A DNA stretch of 64,000 nt from Lonicera japonica (taxonomy: Eukaryota > Streptophyta > Magnoliopsida > Dipsacales > Caprifoliaceae), in the NCBI GenBank assembly GCA_021464415.1, contig CM038468.1:40784969-40848968 (forward strand). The letters are read 5' to 3'. Below the pieces are notes generated by a model, which made no database searches, was not told the origin of the DNA, and was given only the letters and a program-made list of their open reading frames with translations. Made by a program: the position numbers and the translations under genes. Shown in pieces: positions 48,605 through 62,488 of this stretch (position 1 is the stretch's first letter; each line of letters starts with the position of its first letter).

Positions 48605-49300
48605 GAGTGAGGTTGAATCCTTATTTATCTATTTATATACCAAAAACATATTGACCAAAGTTTCTTGAAGTCAAAAAAAATGAGCAGTACAGCCAGATTT
48701 GTGAGGTTTAATCCCTATTTAATTTATTCATCCATATACCAAAAATTAAAAATATTGATCGAAAGTCTATTTATAGAAGTCAAAGAAAATGAGCGGTGCA
48801 ATGCTTTGTGGCAGATTTGTGGGCAGGGGCGGAAGCAAAGTGGGCCAAGTGGAGGCTTAGCTTAAGGCCCCACTGAGATTTGGACTTTTTTTATAAATAT
48901 AGTAATACATGATTTTTTGTGTAAAATTTTAAAGTTTGAGGTTGGATTTGTAAGATCTTAAAACTTTGAAGATAAAATTGTAATTATTTTTACTAAATGC
49001 CAACAAAATAATAAGAGTATTCTTCTGTACAAGAATTTCACAAAGAAAAAAAAATAGAGTTTATACTCATAACTCTTTCTCAGTCTCTCATGTTAGATTT
49101 TTTGCTTTGATCGCACTCTCTTTTAACCTCATACGATATGGATGGTTGACTAACAAATTCAGCCTTTTTCTCTTCAAAGTTTTATTTTATCGTGTTATTA
49201 TTTGTTGTAATTTAATTTTTTTAGTCAAGCTTCCACTAGGTTAAAATCATAACTTTGCCTTTGTTTATGAGGTTTAATCCCTATTTATTTATTTACTAGT
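48605..49300 (+). repeat. Tandem array of a unit of about 95-120 bp, split by an insertion
   Basis: The unit begins GTGAGGTTTAATCCCTATTTA, has ATATACCAAAAA, ATATTGA-CAAAGT or TCGAAAGT, then GAAGTCAAA-AAAATGAGC-GT and AGATTTGT. Copies start near 48607, 48700 and (partial) 49269. Diverged single copies lie near 48040 and 52440. The third copy is cut from the second by 448 bp (48821..49268). Confidence 0.65.
48821..49268. mobile_element. Insertion in the tandem array (unclassified element)
   Basis: In the intact junction the array reads AGATTTGTGAGGTTTAATCC. Here the same sequence is split after AGATTTGT and resumes at GAGGTTTAATCC 448 bp later. The inserted piece begins GGGCAGGGGCGGAAGC and ends near CATAACTTTGCCTTTG. 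Its ends resemble the element at 43.8 kb (AGGGGCG...). No coding frame. Confidence 0.55.
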
Positions 49301-49862
49301 AATGTCTTTGCCCACAGCATGAAAATAATAATAATTTTAGTTTGAAAATTATGATGTAGCGACGAGAAAGGAATAGACTTGAGGCAAGTTTGGCTAAATA
49401 TAATTAAAATTCGACCTATCTAAAAATAAAAATAACACAACCCTGACTTTAGCATGAAAGATGGCTAGCTCTGAAAATGTGAAACTTATATGGCTGAACT
49501 CAACAGGCCTTCATATGCACCGATATATTATAATTATATAGTATTTAAAGAAAAACAATTATATATAAAAAGTTGATTTGGGTTCAACGGACTAAATTTA
49601 CATAAACCTGAACTCAACCAAATTTAAGTTGAATATGTATTACTTATACCTAACACAATTTAAAACAAACACCTATTAGGATTTGGTTGAAAACTCGTTA
49701 GGCTATGATTTTTGTTATCCTGATTGCTATATATTTTAAAGTAGTTTTGACCTTTACCAAATCAAATGATATGGTTCATACTTTTTATTTGAGTTTTTTT
49801 CAGTTTGTCACCTTAATAATATCCCTAATTTCAATTATCTCTGTTTTGCTAATCCTTTGGCT

Positions 49863-49877
49863 CCCCCCCCCCCCCTC
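49863..49877. repeat. Poly(C) run, 15 bases
   Basis: An uninterrupted C run between CT and TCTCC in AT-rich DNA. Confidence 0.9.
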
Positions 49878-50448
49878 TCCAGGGTTTATTTAATGGATAA
49901 CTCAAAGTATTTGTAAAACATGGGTATCTTAAATTATGGGTATTATTGAAATGATAACTCAAAAAAACCTCATTATGCATTTATTGCCAAATTTTTTTAC
50001 TTTTGCAATAGCATTAATTTATTTTAAAATCTACCATTCATAAAGTATCATAAACTATGAATATAAACACAAATTAAAACACATTTACTTTTATATATAT
50101 ATTATTTCAAATTGTGAATTCCTATTCATTGTAACACAAAGTATTCAAATAATATTTTTTTATAAAATAAACAGCTCATTTGTTTTTTAATAAACTATAA
50201 GGATACATACATGTTATTTATTTAAATGAAAATGCTCATTTATTTTATTACATGGATCAATAAGATCAAATAACTTATTCAAACAAAAATATGGCCTTGC
50301 AAGTATTAAAAACATAAATTAAAAAAAAAACAAATAAGAAATAACTTTATATCCATAGATAAATGAACTTTAAAGGTTATTGTGTTACAGTTTTCATAAT
50401 TCAAAATAAGAAAAGAAAACAATAAAATAAGGAAAGAAACAAAATGTT

Positions 50449-50678
50449 ATGTCCGCCTTATGTAGTGGTTGTATTGCACTCATTTATACATTTTATTGTG
50501 ATGGTTGTAAAATTTATAATAAGATTTTATGTCCTTATTTTGAACTTCTCCGTCCTAAAAGATATGTCCACCTTATGTAGTGGTTGTATTGCACTCATTT
50601 ATACATTTTATTGTGATGGTTGTAAAATATATAATAAGATTTTATGCCTTATTTTGAACTTCTCCATCCTAAAAGATT
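50449..50678 (+). repeat. Tandem duplication, 2 x 115 bp
   Basis: The unit starts ATGTCC(G/A)CCTTATGTAGTGG and ends ATCCTAAAAGAT. The copies differ at only a few bases and one or two small indels, so this is a young duplication. The 98-residue open frame over it is a by-product. Confidence 0.95.
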
Positions 50679-50960
50679 TTAATTTGATACGGACTTTTAT
50701 ATCTCTTTGTTGTCTTTTTTCTAAAAGAAGAAAAAAATAATTTACCATCATTTTTGACTAATAGTTAACAAAATGTAAGGTAACTCAAAATTACTTTTTA
50801 GTGTTTTGTGAAATTAATTTAGATGGAGGTATAAAAATTTGGTAATATATCTAAATAACTAAACAATTTATAGTGGATATTTTATTTATTTTGTAAAGTG
50901 AAAATAAATTTACTAACAATTATTTAAAACTATTATGACTTAATATATTGACAAGTGACA

Positions 50961-50985
50961 GGGGGGGGGGGGGGGGGGGGGGGGG
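50961..50985. repeat. Poly(G) run, 25 bases
   Basis: Twenty-five Gs in a row between GTGACA and AATTGTCCCC. Its length in the assembly is not reliable. Confidence 0.9.
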
Positions 50986-53555
50986 AATTGTCCCCTTCTT
51001 GATTTTCATTTTTTTTACAAAGTATGGGGTATTTTGTTGACAAATAAAAAATTATATAAGGACCTACAGGCAGAATTTTATACTTCAGAATATTTAAGTG
51101 TAAATTTGACCCCAAGGAAATGCCATCTGATTCTTAGTACATACTGGAGTTTAAAGTTTAGGGGTCATTTAAAAGTTTAAGTTTCACTTAAATCCTCCCA
51201 TTGACTCCATTTCATTGCTCGGATCATATTTCCTTTTATCTGTTGTTTTCTCTTCTTCTACTTGTTTATTTTTTCTCTTCACTTGCTTAGTTGCTTTGCG
51301 CATTTGCCTCTATCGGCTCCTACCACCATCTATCACATGCCATAGGTGAGTCTATTTCTTAATATTTTTTTTTAGTATTAGGTGTATTAAGTGTATTTCT
51401 TTATTAATATTAGGTATATTTCTTAATATTAGGTTTATTTCTTAATCAATTATATTAGTTATATTCTTGATTAATCTCATAATATTAGGTTTATGTTAGA
51501 TTAATTGAAGAATTGATAGTAATTACTTAATATTAGGTTTATTTCTAAAATAATTGATTAATTGCATAATATTAGATTTACTTCTCTATTAAATAATTAG
51601 TTTCAAAATATTAGGTGATTTAGATTTAAACCCTTACTTTTTTGTATTTTATTGAGAAGGAAAATATCTGGCAATACTCTCAAAATATGAAAGCTCATAA
51701 AATATTAGTAATTTGTAGTATTAATGTAATGCTTGCATTAAAATTTTATGACTTTAAATTTACATTTTTGTGTGCTTTAAATCCCCTCCCCTCTTGATTG
51801 AATTCTTCACTCCGCCATTTTATATAGACAAATAACATAATAGGCCACATGCCAGAGTAAGATTACCATATCATATGAAAGAGATTTTAAAAAGTACTCA
51901 GCAGAACTTAAAGGCTCGTATTCATATATTTTTAATAATTACATGCCAAAGTAAAATCAGGGATCAATTCATAAATTAGACCGAAGTTTCAATTTTGCAA
52001 GTAATGTCTATTATAAAAAATATGTGACTATAAATTAACTGTAAGTTTTCAATACTCACAGTGTCTTTGAGTTTATCATTTTCCTATTTCATTTGTTAAA
52101 TATTTCTCATATGATAAGATTTTTGTTAAGATAATTTACAATTTTTTTGATATATAGAATTAAATTAGTGTAAAATACATTTTAGTAGGGAGTTGAAAAT
52201 ATATAAATAATCTAATTTTATAAATAAATATTTAATTTAATGGATAAAGTTATATTAAGAATTTTGGTATGTTTTAAACATTATTATATTCATTGGCGAA
52301 TTAAACAGAAACCAATTGGTTATCATTTATATTCCAAGTATGTCATAATAATTTTGAGTCATTAAATCAAAACATAAATATTTATATTAAATTTTAGTTA
52401 ACAATTAAAAATATAAAAAAAATTGTTATATCAAAACTGACATGATTTATATATTAATAGATATATCAAAAACGTATTCTCCAAAGTTTATTGAAGTCAG
52501 AGAGAATGGGAAGCCCATGTGTGGGTTGGAAAGATAAACAAAGTATTCAAAGTTTATTCTTGGATAAGAGAAAGAAGAATCTCAGACTACAGAAGATAAG
52601 AACAAACAAAAAGTGGTAGGAAATGGAGACCTTGACTAGCTATAATTTGCACATTGGTTGTCACGGGAAAAGTGCCGACTTTACGCTCAATTAATTAAGA
52701 AAGCTTATAATTAGCATTTGCACGGATATGTTGTTTTTCATTCTAAATTTTATAAAAATGACTCTCCCGTAATAGTAATAAAAAAATAATTAATTTGCAT
52801 TCAAAATTAAAAAAATAAGTTGAGATATATAGTGATATGAACTCTTACTTTTTGAATTCTTTCATGAAATTTTTTTAGAAGGTGAAAAAAAAAATTTATC
52901 CATAAACAATGAAGAAGGGTAGAGTACATACACAAATCAAAATAAAAATAAGATTGAGAGTATCTCATCATTTTTCTCAACTTATTTTTTAACTTTTCAT
53001 GCAAATTAATATTTTTTTTTTCTTTTAATTGTCATATTACAGTTAAACAAAGTCTTAAGTCTTTGTTTGTCACTAAATATTATTTTTTAATTTTTACTTT
53101 CTTATAACCACCGTGTGATCCACGTGTAAAAGATTTATTTTATTGGTACCTTATCTTAATCACCTTTTTAAATTACAGTAATGAGAATGCAAACTCCTGA
53201 TTTCTTTTTTCCCAATCTCTAATTAGCATTGGCACGGAAAGAATATGTTGCTTTTCATACTAATTTTTATAAATTTATTGTCTTTGTTTGGCAGTCACCA
53301 CTCAGCAGCCACAGTTTTGTCCTCGTAATAAAGATCATTCATTTTTCTTATATCCAACGTGTGACCCACTTGTTTAAGATTTATTTTTTTGGGTTCCTTA
53401 ATCACCTTTTTTTATTTCATGATGAGAATCCAAACTCACGATTTCATTTTTCCCCAATATTTTCTAATGTCAACCAGATAGTATTGTTGTGTATATATCG
53501 TAAGACTTTAAAATAATTAATAAATTTATTTATAATTGTAATTGTGGAGAGATTG

Positions 53556-53970
53556 TGTAATGACTCCAAATATCTCACATAATAATGTAATAAGAATGTC
53601 TTTAGTATATATATAGGTACAATGAACTTAAATCACAACTTAGATTAGTTAGGAGACTGGAGTGGCTATATATGGTATTAGAGCGGATCAAGAACTACTA
53701 CTATGCGATTGATAGCGAAGCCAAAAACACTAAATGCGGCTAACAAGAGCCGAGATTGTTATGTGTGTTACCGGCCTGACGAGGACGTTAGGGATTTAAA
53801 ATATCGTTGGATGCGACTAGCAAGAGTTGAAATAGATTGATGTGTGTGACCTCAATCGACTTAACGATAACATCAAGGAATTTAATAGGGAGAGTTTATA
53901 ACAACCCAAATATCCCACTGTAAAGTTATATGTTCTTTCTCACACCTAAAATTAAAAACTATAATCTAAC
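53556..53970 (+). mobile_element. TRIM-type miniature LTR retrotransposon
   Basis: The 5' LTR (about 53556..53672) starts TGTAATGACTCCAAATATCTCAC. The primer-binding site TGGTATTAGAGC (53673-53684) differs from the usual TGGTATCAGAGC at one base. An internal part of about 210 bp ends in the purine run AATAGGGAGAG (53884-53894). The 3' LTR starts TATAACAACCCAAATATCCCAC at 53897, homologous to the 5' LTR start, then decays. The right limit is approximate. No coding sequence. Confidence 0.75.
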
Positions 53971-54632
53971 GAGCAGTAATTCCAAATTTTGTTTATGATA
54001 CAAGTGATGCATAACTATGTGGTTCAAAAAGGGAGAGGGCGAAAGGCGAGGACTTGAATTTGAGCACGCTGGGCTACATCTCACCTTATCAATTACTTGA
54101 GTTTAAGTCTAAGTCGATCAATGTCCTAGTGAATTTTAGTAAGAGGGGTAAGGGCTACGGAATTACCATTTTACCTTGAGATACACATTAGTTGAGGAAC
54201 CCTAAATGCTAATAAAGTAAAGCATTGTCAACAAAAGAATTTTATAACATTAATCTTAATCTAATACTTCTTATCAATTTAATTTAGATAATATTACGTG
54301 AATCGTTACAAACATATAAAGTTTACTGCTATATAAATTGATATTAGAAAGTTTTAAAAGAGTGTTACACGTAATTCATATACATACTTAGATCTTAGCT
54401 TAGTACAGTAAATAAAAGTTTATTGATCTTAAAGTATTAATCATATATGTCAAAATTATCATATTTTTAAAATAAATAAATGTCAAAGTGTCAAAGTCCC
54501 ACTAATTTTGAATTTGAGTATGAGAATTGAGAAATGAGAGAGTACCATATGTTTTTATTATCGCCACTCTGGTTTATTCATTTTCCATAAAACAATGGCA
54601 CCCCGATTATATATACAATTTAATATTTGAAA

Positions 54633-54636
<4 letters not shown>

Positions 54637-54684
<48 letters not shown>
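54637..54684. repeat. (GA)n microsatellite, about 20 units, followed by G8
   Basis: A perfect GA run ending in GGGGGGGG. The Glu-Arg run in the + strand reading is an artefact of it. Confidence 0.95.
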
Positions 54685-57256
54685 AAATTTGAGTTATTGT
54701 GAACTTTTTTGCAAGTGTAATAATTGCCTTATCGTAAAAGTGCAGTACTCAAGGAGGAGAAAAAGTACCCAAAAAAACCACTTAGAAAATGGGCTTTGAG
54801 TCACCAAATTAATAGGCAAATAATTGCCTTTTAGAAAATAAACTATAAGTTCTAGTTTGGTTTATAAAAAAAAAATTAATTTTTTTTATCTTTTTTATAG
54901 AAGTAAAAACTAAAGTTTTTATCAAATTTTTTTTTTTATATTTGATAAAATATAGAAAATATTTAAGTAGGAATATTGTTATCCAAAAATTTTATAATAA
55001 ATATTGGGAAATTATAAGAGAAAATCAATCACATAGGGTTTTGAGATATAATGACTTTACTCTTACTTTTTTCTCTATTAAGAAAAGTGTTTTCGGAATT
55101 TGTACTTATCAAACAAAGAAAAGTAAAAGTGTTTCCTTTCCTAAATACTCAAATTCATGAATCAAACGAGTCTTAAATGGCACAATCTACTCCCTCTTTT
55201 TTTTCTTTTTTTTTCCTATGTCATGAAATTTCTAGATCATTTTTTTCACACATATATTAATTTCTATTCACAATAGAAAACGTCTAATTAGCTCATGCTT
55301 AATAATGTAACAAAGTAGGTAAATGCTCATACGTACTATTTGTTTTTTGGATGTTCAGAAAATGAAAATTATGAAAAGTGTTCCAAGTAAAGCACCTTAA
55401 TTAGTGTATGTATATATTCCCAAACAAATCCAACACATAAACAATGCTTTAGATTCATTCTCACATTTTTCATTTTTTAAAATTTGAGTGGGAGAATTAA
55501 CCATTAAGGTTAGTATATACAAGCATACCATATCCCACGACGTGTGGGCGATTTTAAAACAAATTTTATAAAATTAAATATATATATATATATATATGAG
55601 ATTCAAAGAAGAAATAATTTGAAAAAAAAACCAATTTAGAATTTGACAATTTACGAACGTAACATAATTCAATTCTAATTATGTCTCTGGACAAAATTAG
55701 AATTGAATTATTTATCAATGCACAAATTTATAATTAATTAATTAAAAAAGAAGTGATGTAACCTTAAAATTAATCAATTTATTGGGGTCCAAAATTTATG
55801 CTTGCATAGGAGGCAGCATATCAACATAACATTCTGGAATGTCATTCACATATATTGATCTTATATAAATATTCCTCATTTGGCAAGGCATCAAAATAGG
55901 TTAGATATTAGCCCTGATAGTTATACATCATAAGGTTAATATTATTGTATCAGTACGTGCATCAATTTATATTGTAGTCTATATTAGAAAAATATTATGA
56001 TTGTCCTAAACAATTAATAGATCTTATCTTTTTGAAAAAAACTTGAGCAAAATCTCTTATGCCTACGATATTTATCTTTAGATAATTTCTTAGAGAAGTA
56101 AAAGCTATCTCATACATATAAAATACACATGAAAAGCATCACTAAAATCACAAAATCACAAAATCAACTATGCAACTTTAAATGGTCTATAGGTATATAT
56201 CCGGGTGTTTTTTTGCTTCCTCCAAATTCTTCTAAGTTAACGTTGGTGAATTAATAGCTGCAACAAAAACTTGAACAAAAAAAATGTAGCACAATACAAT
56301 TAGATATAAAAAAGAACGACAAAGATTGAACGATTGCGATAATATCGATAATCAAATTATTTACCAGATTATTCCCATTCACAATCACCTCAAACATGAA
56401 TGTGTCAAGCGTGGCTTTGCTGATCCCTTGCATAAAGATTGTGCTTAAATTGTTTAAAAGAGAGCTAACAGTCTTGGCAATTTCATCAGAATAGAGATTC
56501 CACGCTTTTACTTCTTCTTCTTTTTTTTTACAAAAAAAATCTCAAACATTTACTTGAACCAAAGATTAAACTCAAACTATTTGATATGATGCGATACTAC
56601 ATGTTGTAAAAAAAAATGGGTATGGATATTTATATATATAATATAGTAGAGAGTAATAAGAGCTATTTATAAGATTAAATGGAATGGAGATGAATTCCAT
56701 TGAATTTCCCCATTATTAATTCTTTGTTAATGATATTGAACTTAGAGATGAGGAAGGGGCAAGCATTCAATTACAATTGTTATTAATTAATCACAAAAAT
56801 TGCAGATAACCAATGGAGCTAAAAAGGAGAGTGCAAACATATATTAACACTAAAGCTACCATATCATATCATATATAATAGATAGTAAAGTCGTATATTT
56901 CAATGTAGTGATGAAGTGTAGCAATATTAAATACATTCTTTTATTTTAGTTATATCCTCTCAGGCTCCCATCTTCCTCATTTCTCCATGTTTTACCATTA
57001 CATATTTATATATTTTTATATTTTATTGTTATTTCATTTACCTCTTTTAATATAGTTTACAAACCCAACTATTACTATATATATATATTATAATATAAAA
57101 ATATAGATATATGAGTCATGTTAACGTGTGTGTAAGGGCACAGGTTAAAAAAAAAAAATTGATTTTTAATCATTCAAATCACCGGAATTACATGGAGTCG
57201 GACATAGAATATTTGTTGCTCTAGATATACTAAGAACTACATAATACGCTAACTAA

Positions 57257-57370
57257 AGAGATGAATAAGAAAGCTTTATTTTGCGTCACCCTCCTAAGAG
57301 TCTCCCAACCGAGAGAGATGAATAAGCAAGCTTTATTTTGCGTCACCCTCCTAAGAGTCTCCCAACCGAG
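57257..57370 (+). repeat. Tandem duplication, 2 x 57 bp
   Basis: The unit is AGAGATGAATAAG(A/C)AAGC ... CTCCCAACCGAG, with one difference between copies. It leads into a patch rich in CGAACCACCA and ending in AGGTTTCAAACCTGTGACC, which may be retrotransposon debris. Confidence 0.9.
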
Positions 57371-58998
57371 AGAGCAGCTTTAACTTCCTTCTGTGTTACC
57401 CGCACGAACCACCACGAACCAGTCACCAACCGCACGAACTACCACTATAAAGAGTGGACATATCATCAACCACGCACAAAAGGTGGACAAATACTTTATT
57501 ACCACACACACAAAGGGGTAAATAAACCACTTTTTATTAAGTTCGAAACCACATCCATAGGTTTCAAACCTGTGACCTCTCTAATACAAGACCATAGAGA
57601 GTGTCACTAGGCTACAAGGCCATTGGCAGGTTAACAACTTATTTAAAAAAAAAACAAAGTTTAAATACACATTAAATAGAATACAGATTCTCACTTATTC
57701 CTTTTATTTTTAATATGTTTAACATATGCACTTAACATTTTGCAGTGTAAATATATATATATATATATATATATCTGTGTGTGGTGGTTAGACCTGCACT
57801 TCCATTAAGTTAAAATACTGGTTTTTTTGTACTCAAAAGAAAAAATAAAGAGTTTTTTTTTTTATATATATACAAGCAGTCAATGATTTAATAATACATC
57901 AATAATACACCTGTTCATTTTTTATATAATTCTACAAACACCATAACAAAGGGTGAATACAAAAAAAAGTTCGATAATACATTCATGTGAATCAGACACA
58001 AGATCGTTGACAGATGGCTTTCAAGTTAAAAAAAAAAGTGTTAAATTTGTTGTGCTTATACTCTAAATAGACTGTGATGATTTTTGACCATATATGTTGG
58101 CATCATATGTTAAATAGCAATGCTATATTTAATGGCTTTATTTATCAATTATTCATACCAATACATCGATGGATTGATATTCTCAAAATATATAATTCAT
58201 TAACGCGTCCAATACAATTATCAGAAAATAAAACCCGTAAAAATATTATCTTCCTATTCTAATAAATTCTGATCCAAGTTTTAAGAGGACCACATGGTAA
58301 ACGGGCCATCGAAATCTAGTGAGCTAAGGGTCCCATAATCATTAATTATGTTTGTATCTTTTAAGGGGGCAGACTCTTTATTATTGGTTTCTCACTTCTA
58401 ATTTAAAAAAAAAATTCCTTTCTCACAAACGTACGTGTAATATTAAGAATTCTTTTTATTTTAAATTATAATTAATGTATCAAATATTATAATAAAAAAT
58501 CTCTCAAAAAAAAATATTACAATACAAAATAAATTATATTTTAAATTAGTAATTACATTAAAATTAATATTTACTTACAAAGATACAAAAATCAAGATAA
58601 CTGTATCGAGATACATATGCAACGAATAAGTACAGGCATCCTCATTACTTGTGCGCCATATCAGTGTTACCGGCCAAACCAAAGCAGAGTTCGATTGCCA
58701 ATTGAGAGGAAGGGATTATTGTTAGGTGGGACAGAAATAAATACATTTGTACTTGTTGCATATTAATATGTGATTTGGTAGGGGTGTTAGAAGCGATAAT
58801 CACTCTTTCTAGAGTTGTGACCATATTTTAGTTTAATAGTGACGCTTTAAGTAGGATTCATTATATATATGTAGATAAAAAAGAAAATTATAAAAACTGA
58901 ATGTGTACTTTTTTGGCACTCGTCTATAAAATGTGAAGTACGACTATTTGGTTTTACAAGAGTATTAATATTTTCTGTATTTACAAAATATTTACAGG

Positions 58999-59581
58999 TA
59001 GGGGTATTGTTAGAAATCCGAAAACCGAATGAACGAACCGAACCGATCCGTTGTGATCCGAAATTTTCCGAACCGAAAAAAAAACCGAAACCGAAATCAA
59101 AAATTGAAACCAAAACCGATTGATTTAGGTCGGTATGGGTTGGGGATTCGGGGTCCCCGAATTGGACCGAAAAAACCGAATCTTTAAAAAAATATATTTG
59201 CTAACTTAATGTAATTACTTAAGTTATCTTACAATACATTGAAAAAAAAAAGGAAACTTTCTTACAACATTTACATTATATAAATGACCCAACCCTATGG
59301 ATTATTTATATTTATAAATAATTACTTAAGCTAATTATTAAAATAAATACATTATATAATTTTTTTGTAGCGCCTTTTGAGTGAATTTATATTTTTAATG
59401 CAATTTTGAACTAAAGTTTTAACAATACAAAAAAAACCGAATGAGACCGAACCGGACCGAAACCGAATAATTTGGGGAGGGTTTGGGTTTCATAATACGA
59501 AAACCGAAACCGAACTATAAAATTTGGGGAGGGTTTAGGGTACCCTAGTTTCTACCTCGATCGAAATCGAAAACACCCCTA
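58999..59581. mobile_element. hAT-like non-autonomous transposon, 583 bp
   Basis: The left end TAGGGGTATT and the right end, reverse complemented, TAGGGGTGTT are flanked by perfect 8 bp duplications, TTTACAGG (58991-58998 and 59582-59589). Both subterminal regions are dense in CCGAACCG and CCGAAACC motifs, and an AATTTGGGGAGGGTTT block occurs twice at the right. No transposase. Confidence 0.88.
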
Positions 59582-61367
59582 TTTACAGGAAAGTACATAT
59601 TGTTTTGTTGGTAGTGAAAAGTTTTGTTATTTGTAAAGCTAGATACTTCATAACACACAAATTTGTGCACATTTTTCTACGTACGCGGATATTTAAATTT
59701 TAAAAAATATTTAATTAATGAATAAGTAGTTAAATGGTAAGGTACTTTTTATTTTAATTAATTAGAATTTGGTGCTCGGGTCCAACTAAATGATTTTTCA
59801 TTAAAAAAATAAATGCATGCACAAAATAAGAAAATCACCTATAATTCGATGTCATAACCAAATCCAATAGCTTTTGGTTTATCCCCCTATTGTCAATAAC
59901 CTTGAAACAAACATATCGATACTAATATTTGAACGATCCATAACTTCTTAACTATTAAGAATGATCATAGATCTTAACCATTAAGCTATGTACCTCTTTG
60001 TTTATTCCTTTTATTTTAACTATTAAGAATGATCCTAACCAGAATTCATGTATATATATATGAGTAGTGCAATGGTACGTATATTTGACCATACGCTATA
60101 GTGAGTTTTATTTTATTTTTATATTTGTAGATTTCGAGTAGGTGATTTAATTTTTTAAATCTATTCATCTAATGTTATAAAACTCAACAGCTCGATTTGA
60201 GATTTTTTTTTAAAACTAAAATAATTTATTTTGATTTTTTAATGTGTGGTATTTTGTGAATATTTATTATTGTATTTGTATGTGTACTATAAATAACATC
60301 ATTCATATAATTAATTTAACAATATTTGAAGTATAATTGCCTTTAACAACAATAAAAAAATATAATATTTAAATAAATATCCACCAGAAAGTATGATAAA
60401 AAAAATAACTACCATCGCGTTATTATACATGTGTGTTTGTAAAATGGTAATACATCATTCTTGCATTTTCTACGTAGATTATCTACATATATATTCTTGA
60501 AATTTGTAGAGTAAGTTAAGGTGTAAAGTGTAAACACACGTAAAAAAAAAAACATTATAGGCCCATGTAATTTTTTGAATTGGCTTGAATAACATTTGTG
60601 TAGCCCACCTTAACTTAGCCCTAAGTAATGTATTACTACTTTCCCCGTGGTACCTATATCCCCCTCCATCATTTTTAAATTAACTGTGCATTTTATTTTT
60701 TTTCTACGTTTTAAATTATAAGTTATTTTTATTATATTACTAATTCAATACATTTTCTCCATTCGTTATTCTTATTCAATTACATTAATACCTTTTTACA
60801 TTTTTCTTCAACAACAGTTATTTTGTAAATCGTCGACATTCCCTATATTCTCGTAACAAGGAAGTTCCGGGGAGTTCGACCCACATAGATGTAATTGTCG
60901 AATTCTTTTTTGGCCCACCTCTGTTGCAGTGACTATATGTCCATCCTTATTGTAGTGATTATTTGGATTAATAATGGTTTGTTAAATGAATCTAGTAAAT
61001 AAAATACATGCTTGTACTTCAAATGTGTACTATTATTAACAATTCAAGAATAAGTGGTACTGATTGAACATTATAATAGACGAGAGGAGATTTATTTTTT
61101 AGGCATCTTAGTATTTGAACCAATTATATAATGTGTTGAGGGCTTAGTTTTTATTATTTCATTCAATCATTCATATTAATTCTTATTTAAGAAAGCTTAT
61201 GTACGAGCGGGAGTGCCTCCTTAAAATCGTTCAAAGAGGGACTAGCTGCATAAGCTAACCCACACAACTTTACCATTAAACTTAAAAAAAATATTTAAAT
61301 AGATTAAACTGGGAGATATATAATATAACACATAATTCGTTTGTAATTAGTAAGAAGAATAATCTTA

Positions 61368-61689
61368 GGCCGCGTTTGGTTCACGGATTTTAGTACTCGG
61401 AAAAGGAAAGTCGTTCATTTACTTTGTTTGATAAGCACAAATTTCGGAAACACTTTCTCGAGAGATGGGAAAGTAAGGGGTAAAACCATTCCTCTCAAAA
61501 CACATGGGATTGAATTTCCCATGTGATTTCCAAGCATTTATTACAAAAATTTTAGACAATAATATCCTTACCTAAATACTTTCCATGCTTTACCAAACAC
61601 AAGAAAAGAAATTTAATAGGAAATTTAGTTTCCCACATCCATGGGAAAGATAAAGGAATTAATTTCCCTTCCGTGAACCAAACGAGGCT
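61368..61689. mobile_element. Tourist/PIF-like MITE, 322 bp
   Basis: The left end is GGCCGCGTTTGGTTCACGGA and the right end, reverse complemented, is AGCCTCGTTTGGTTCACGGA. TTA flanks both sides (61365-61367 and 61690-61692). The inside has mirrored GGAAATT/AATTTCC motifs. No coding capacity. Confidence 0.75.
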
Positions 61690-62488
61690 TTAGTTCAACT
61701 GAGCTAATAACATATAAATTTAAAACATAGCATAGTAATTTTAGTTGGTCATCAAAAATAAAAAATACATTATTTCAAATTAAATAAAAAAAAATTAAAA
61801 CATAGCATATACACAAAGTATACATGGAAATTAGCATATGCACAAAGTAATGCGTCTTTTATGCTACTATTAATGGTTTGTATTATATGGATTCTTTCAC
61901 AGTTCTATTTGTTTTAAATTAAAATCTAAAAAACATTATTATAATTACATATCATATGTGATAGATATATTAAAATCTGAAAAACATCATTCATTGGTGA
62001 TTTTGTTTCTCTCTAGGCATTTTTTCAGTTTATCCAACCTAAATTCATGAAAAATTTCCATCAAGATTCTCAAAATTTCCTTGTAAAAATTTATCAGTGT
62101 ATCTACTAAATAATATTTTTTTATGATATATAATTACTTTTAAATTAGATACCAAATTAAAATATATTTTCTCATTTATCATAATTTCTACATTCTATTA
62201 AAAACACCTTAACAACATAATAGTTTTTTTTGTCAACAAATGAGTTTATCAATTTTTTACCACACGATGTGGATTTTACATAAAAAAAATGGGTTGAAAC
62301 AACAATAGATGTTAAGAAATAATTAACAATTAATTGTTGAATGAACATGGTTTATTTCATTATATCTCAATATTCAAACAAGTCAAAGAGTTAAGATTCA
62401 ATCATGCCCTGCATTTTATGTTCATTGCTACGAACTCGTACGTAATGACTTGTCTTGACTATTGGTTTAAGAACTTAATCTCAGTTAA

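Noticed and set aside
50444..50740. 98-residue open frame
   Set aside because: It arises from reading a 115 bp tandem duplication twice; no motif.
54527..54799. 90-residue open frame with a Glu-Arg run
   Set aside because: Driven by the (GA)n microsatellite.
57338..57610. 90-residue open frame
   Set aside because: Lies over a 57 bp tandem duplication and probable retroelement debris; no recognisable domain.
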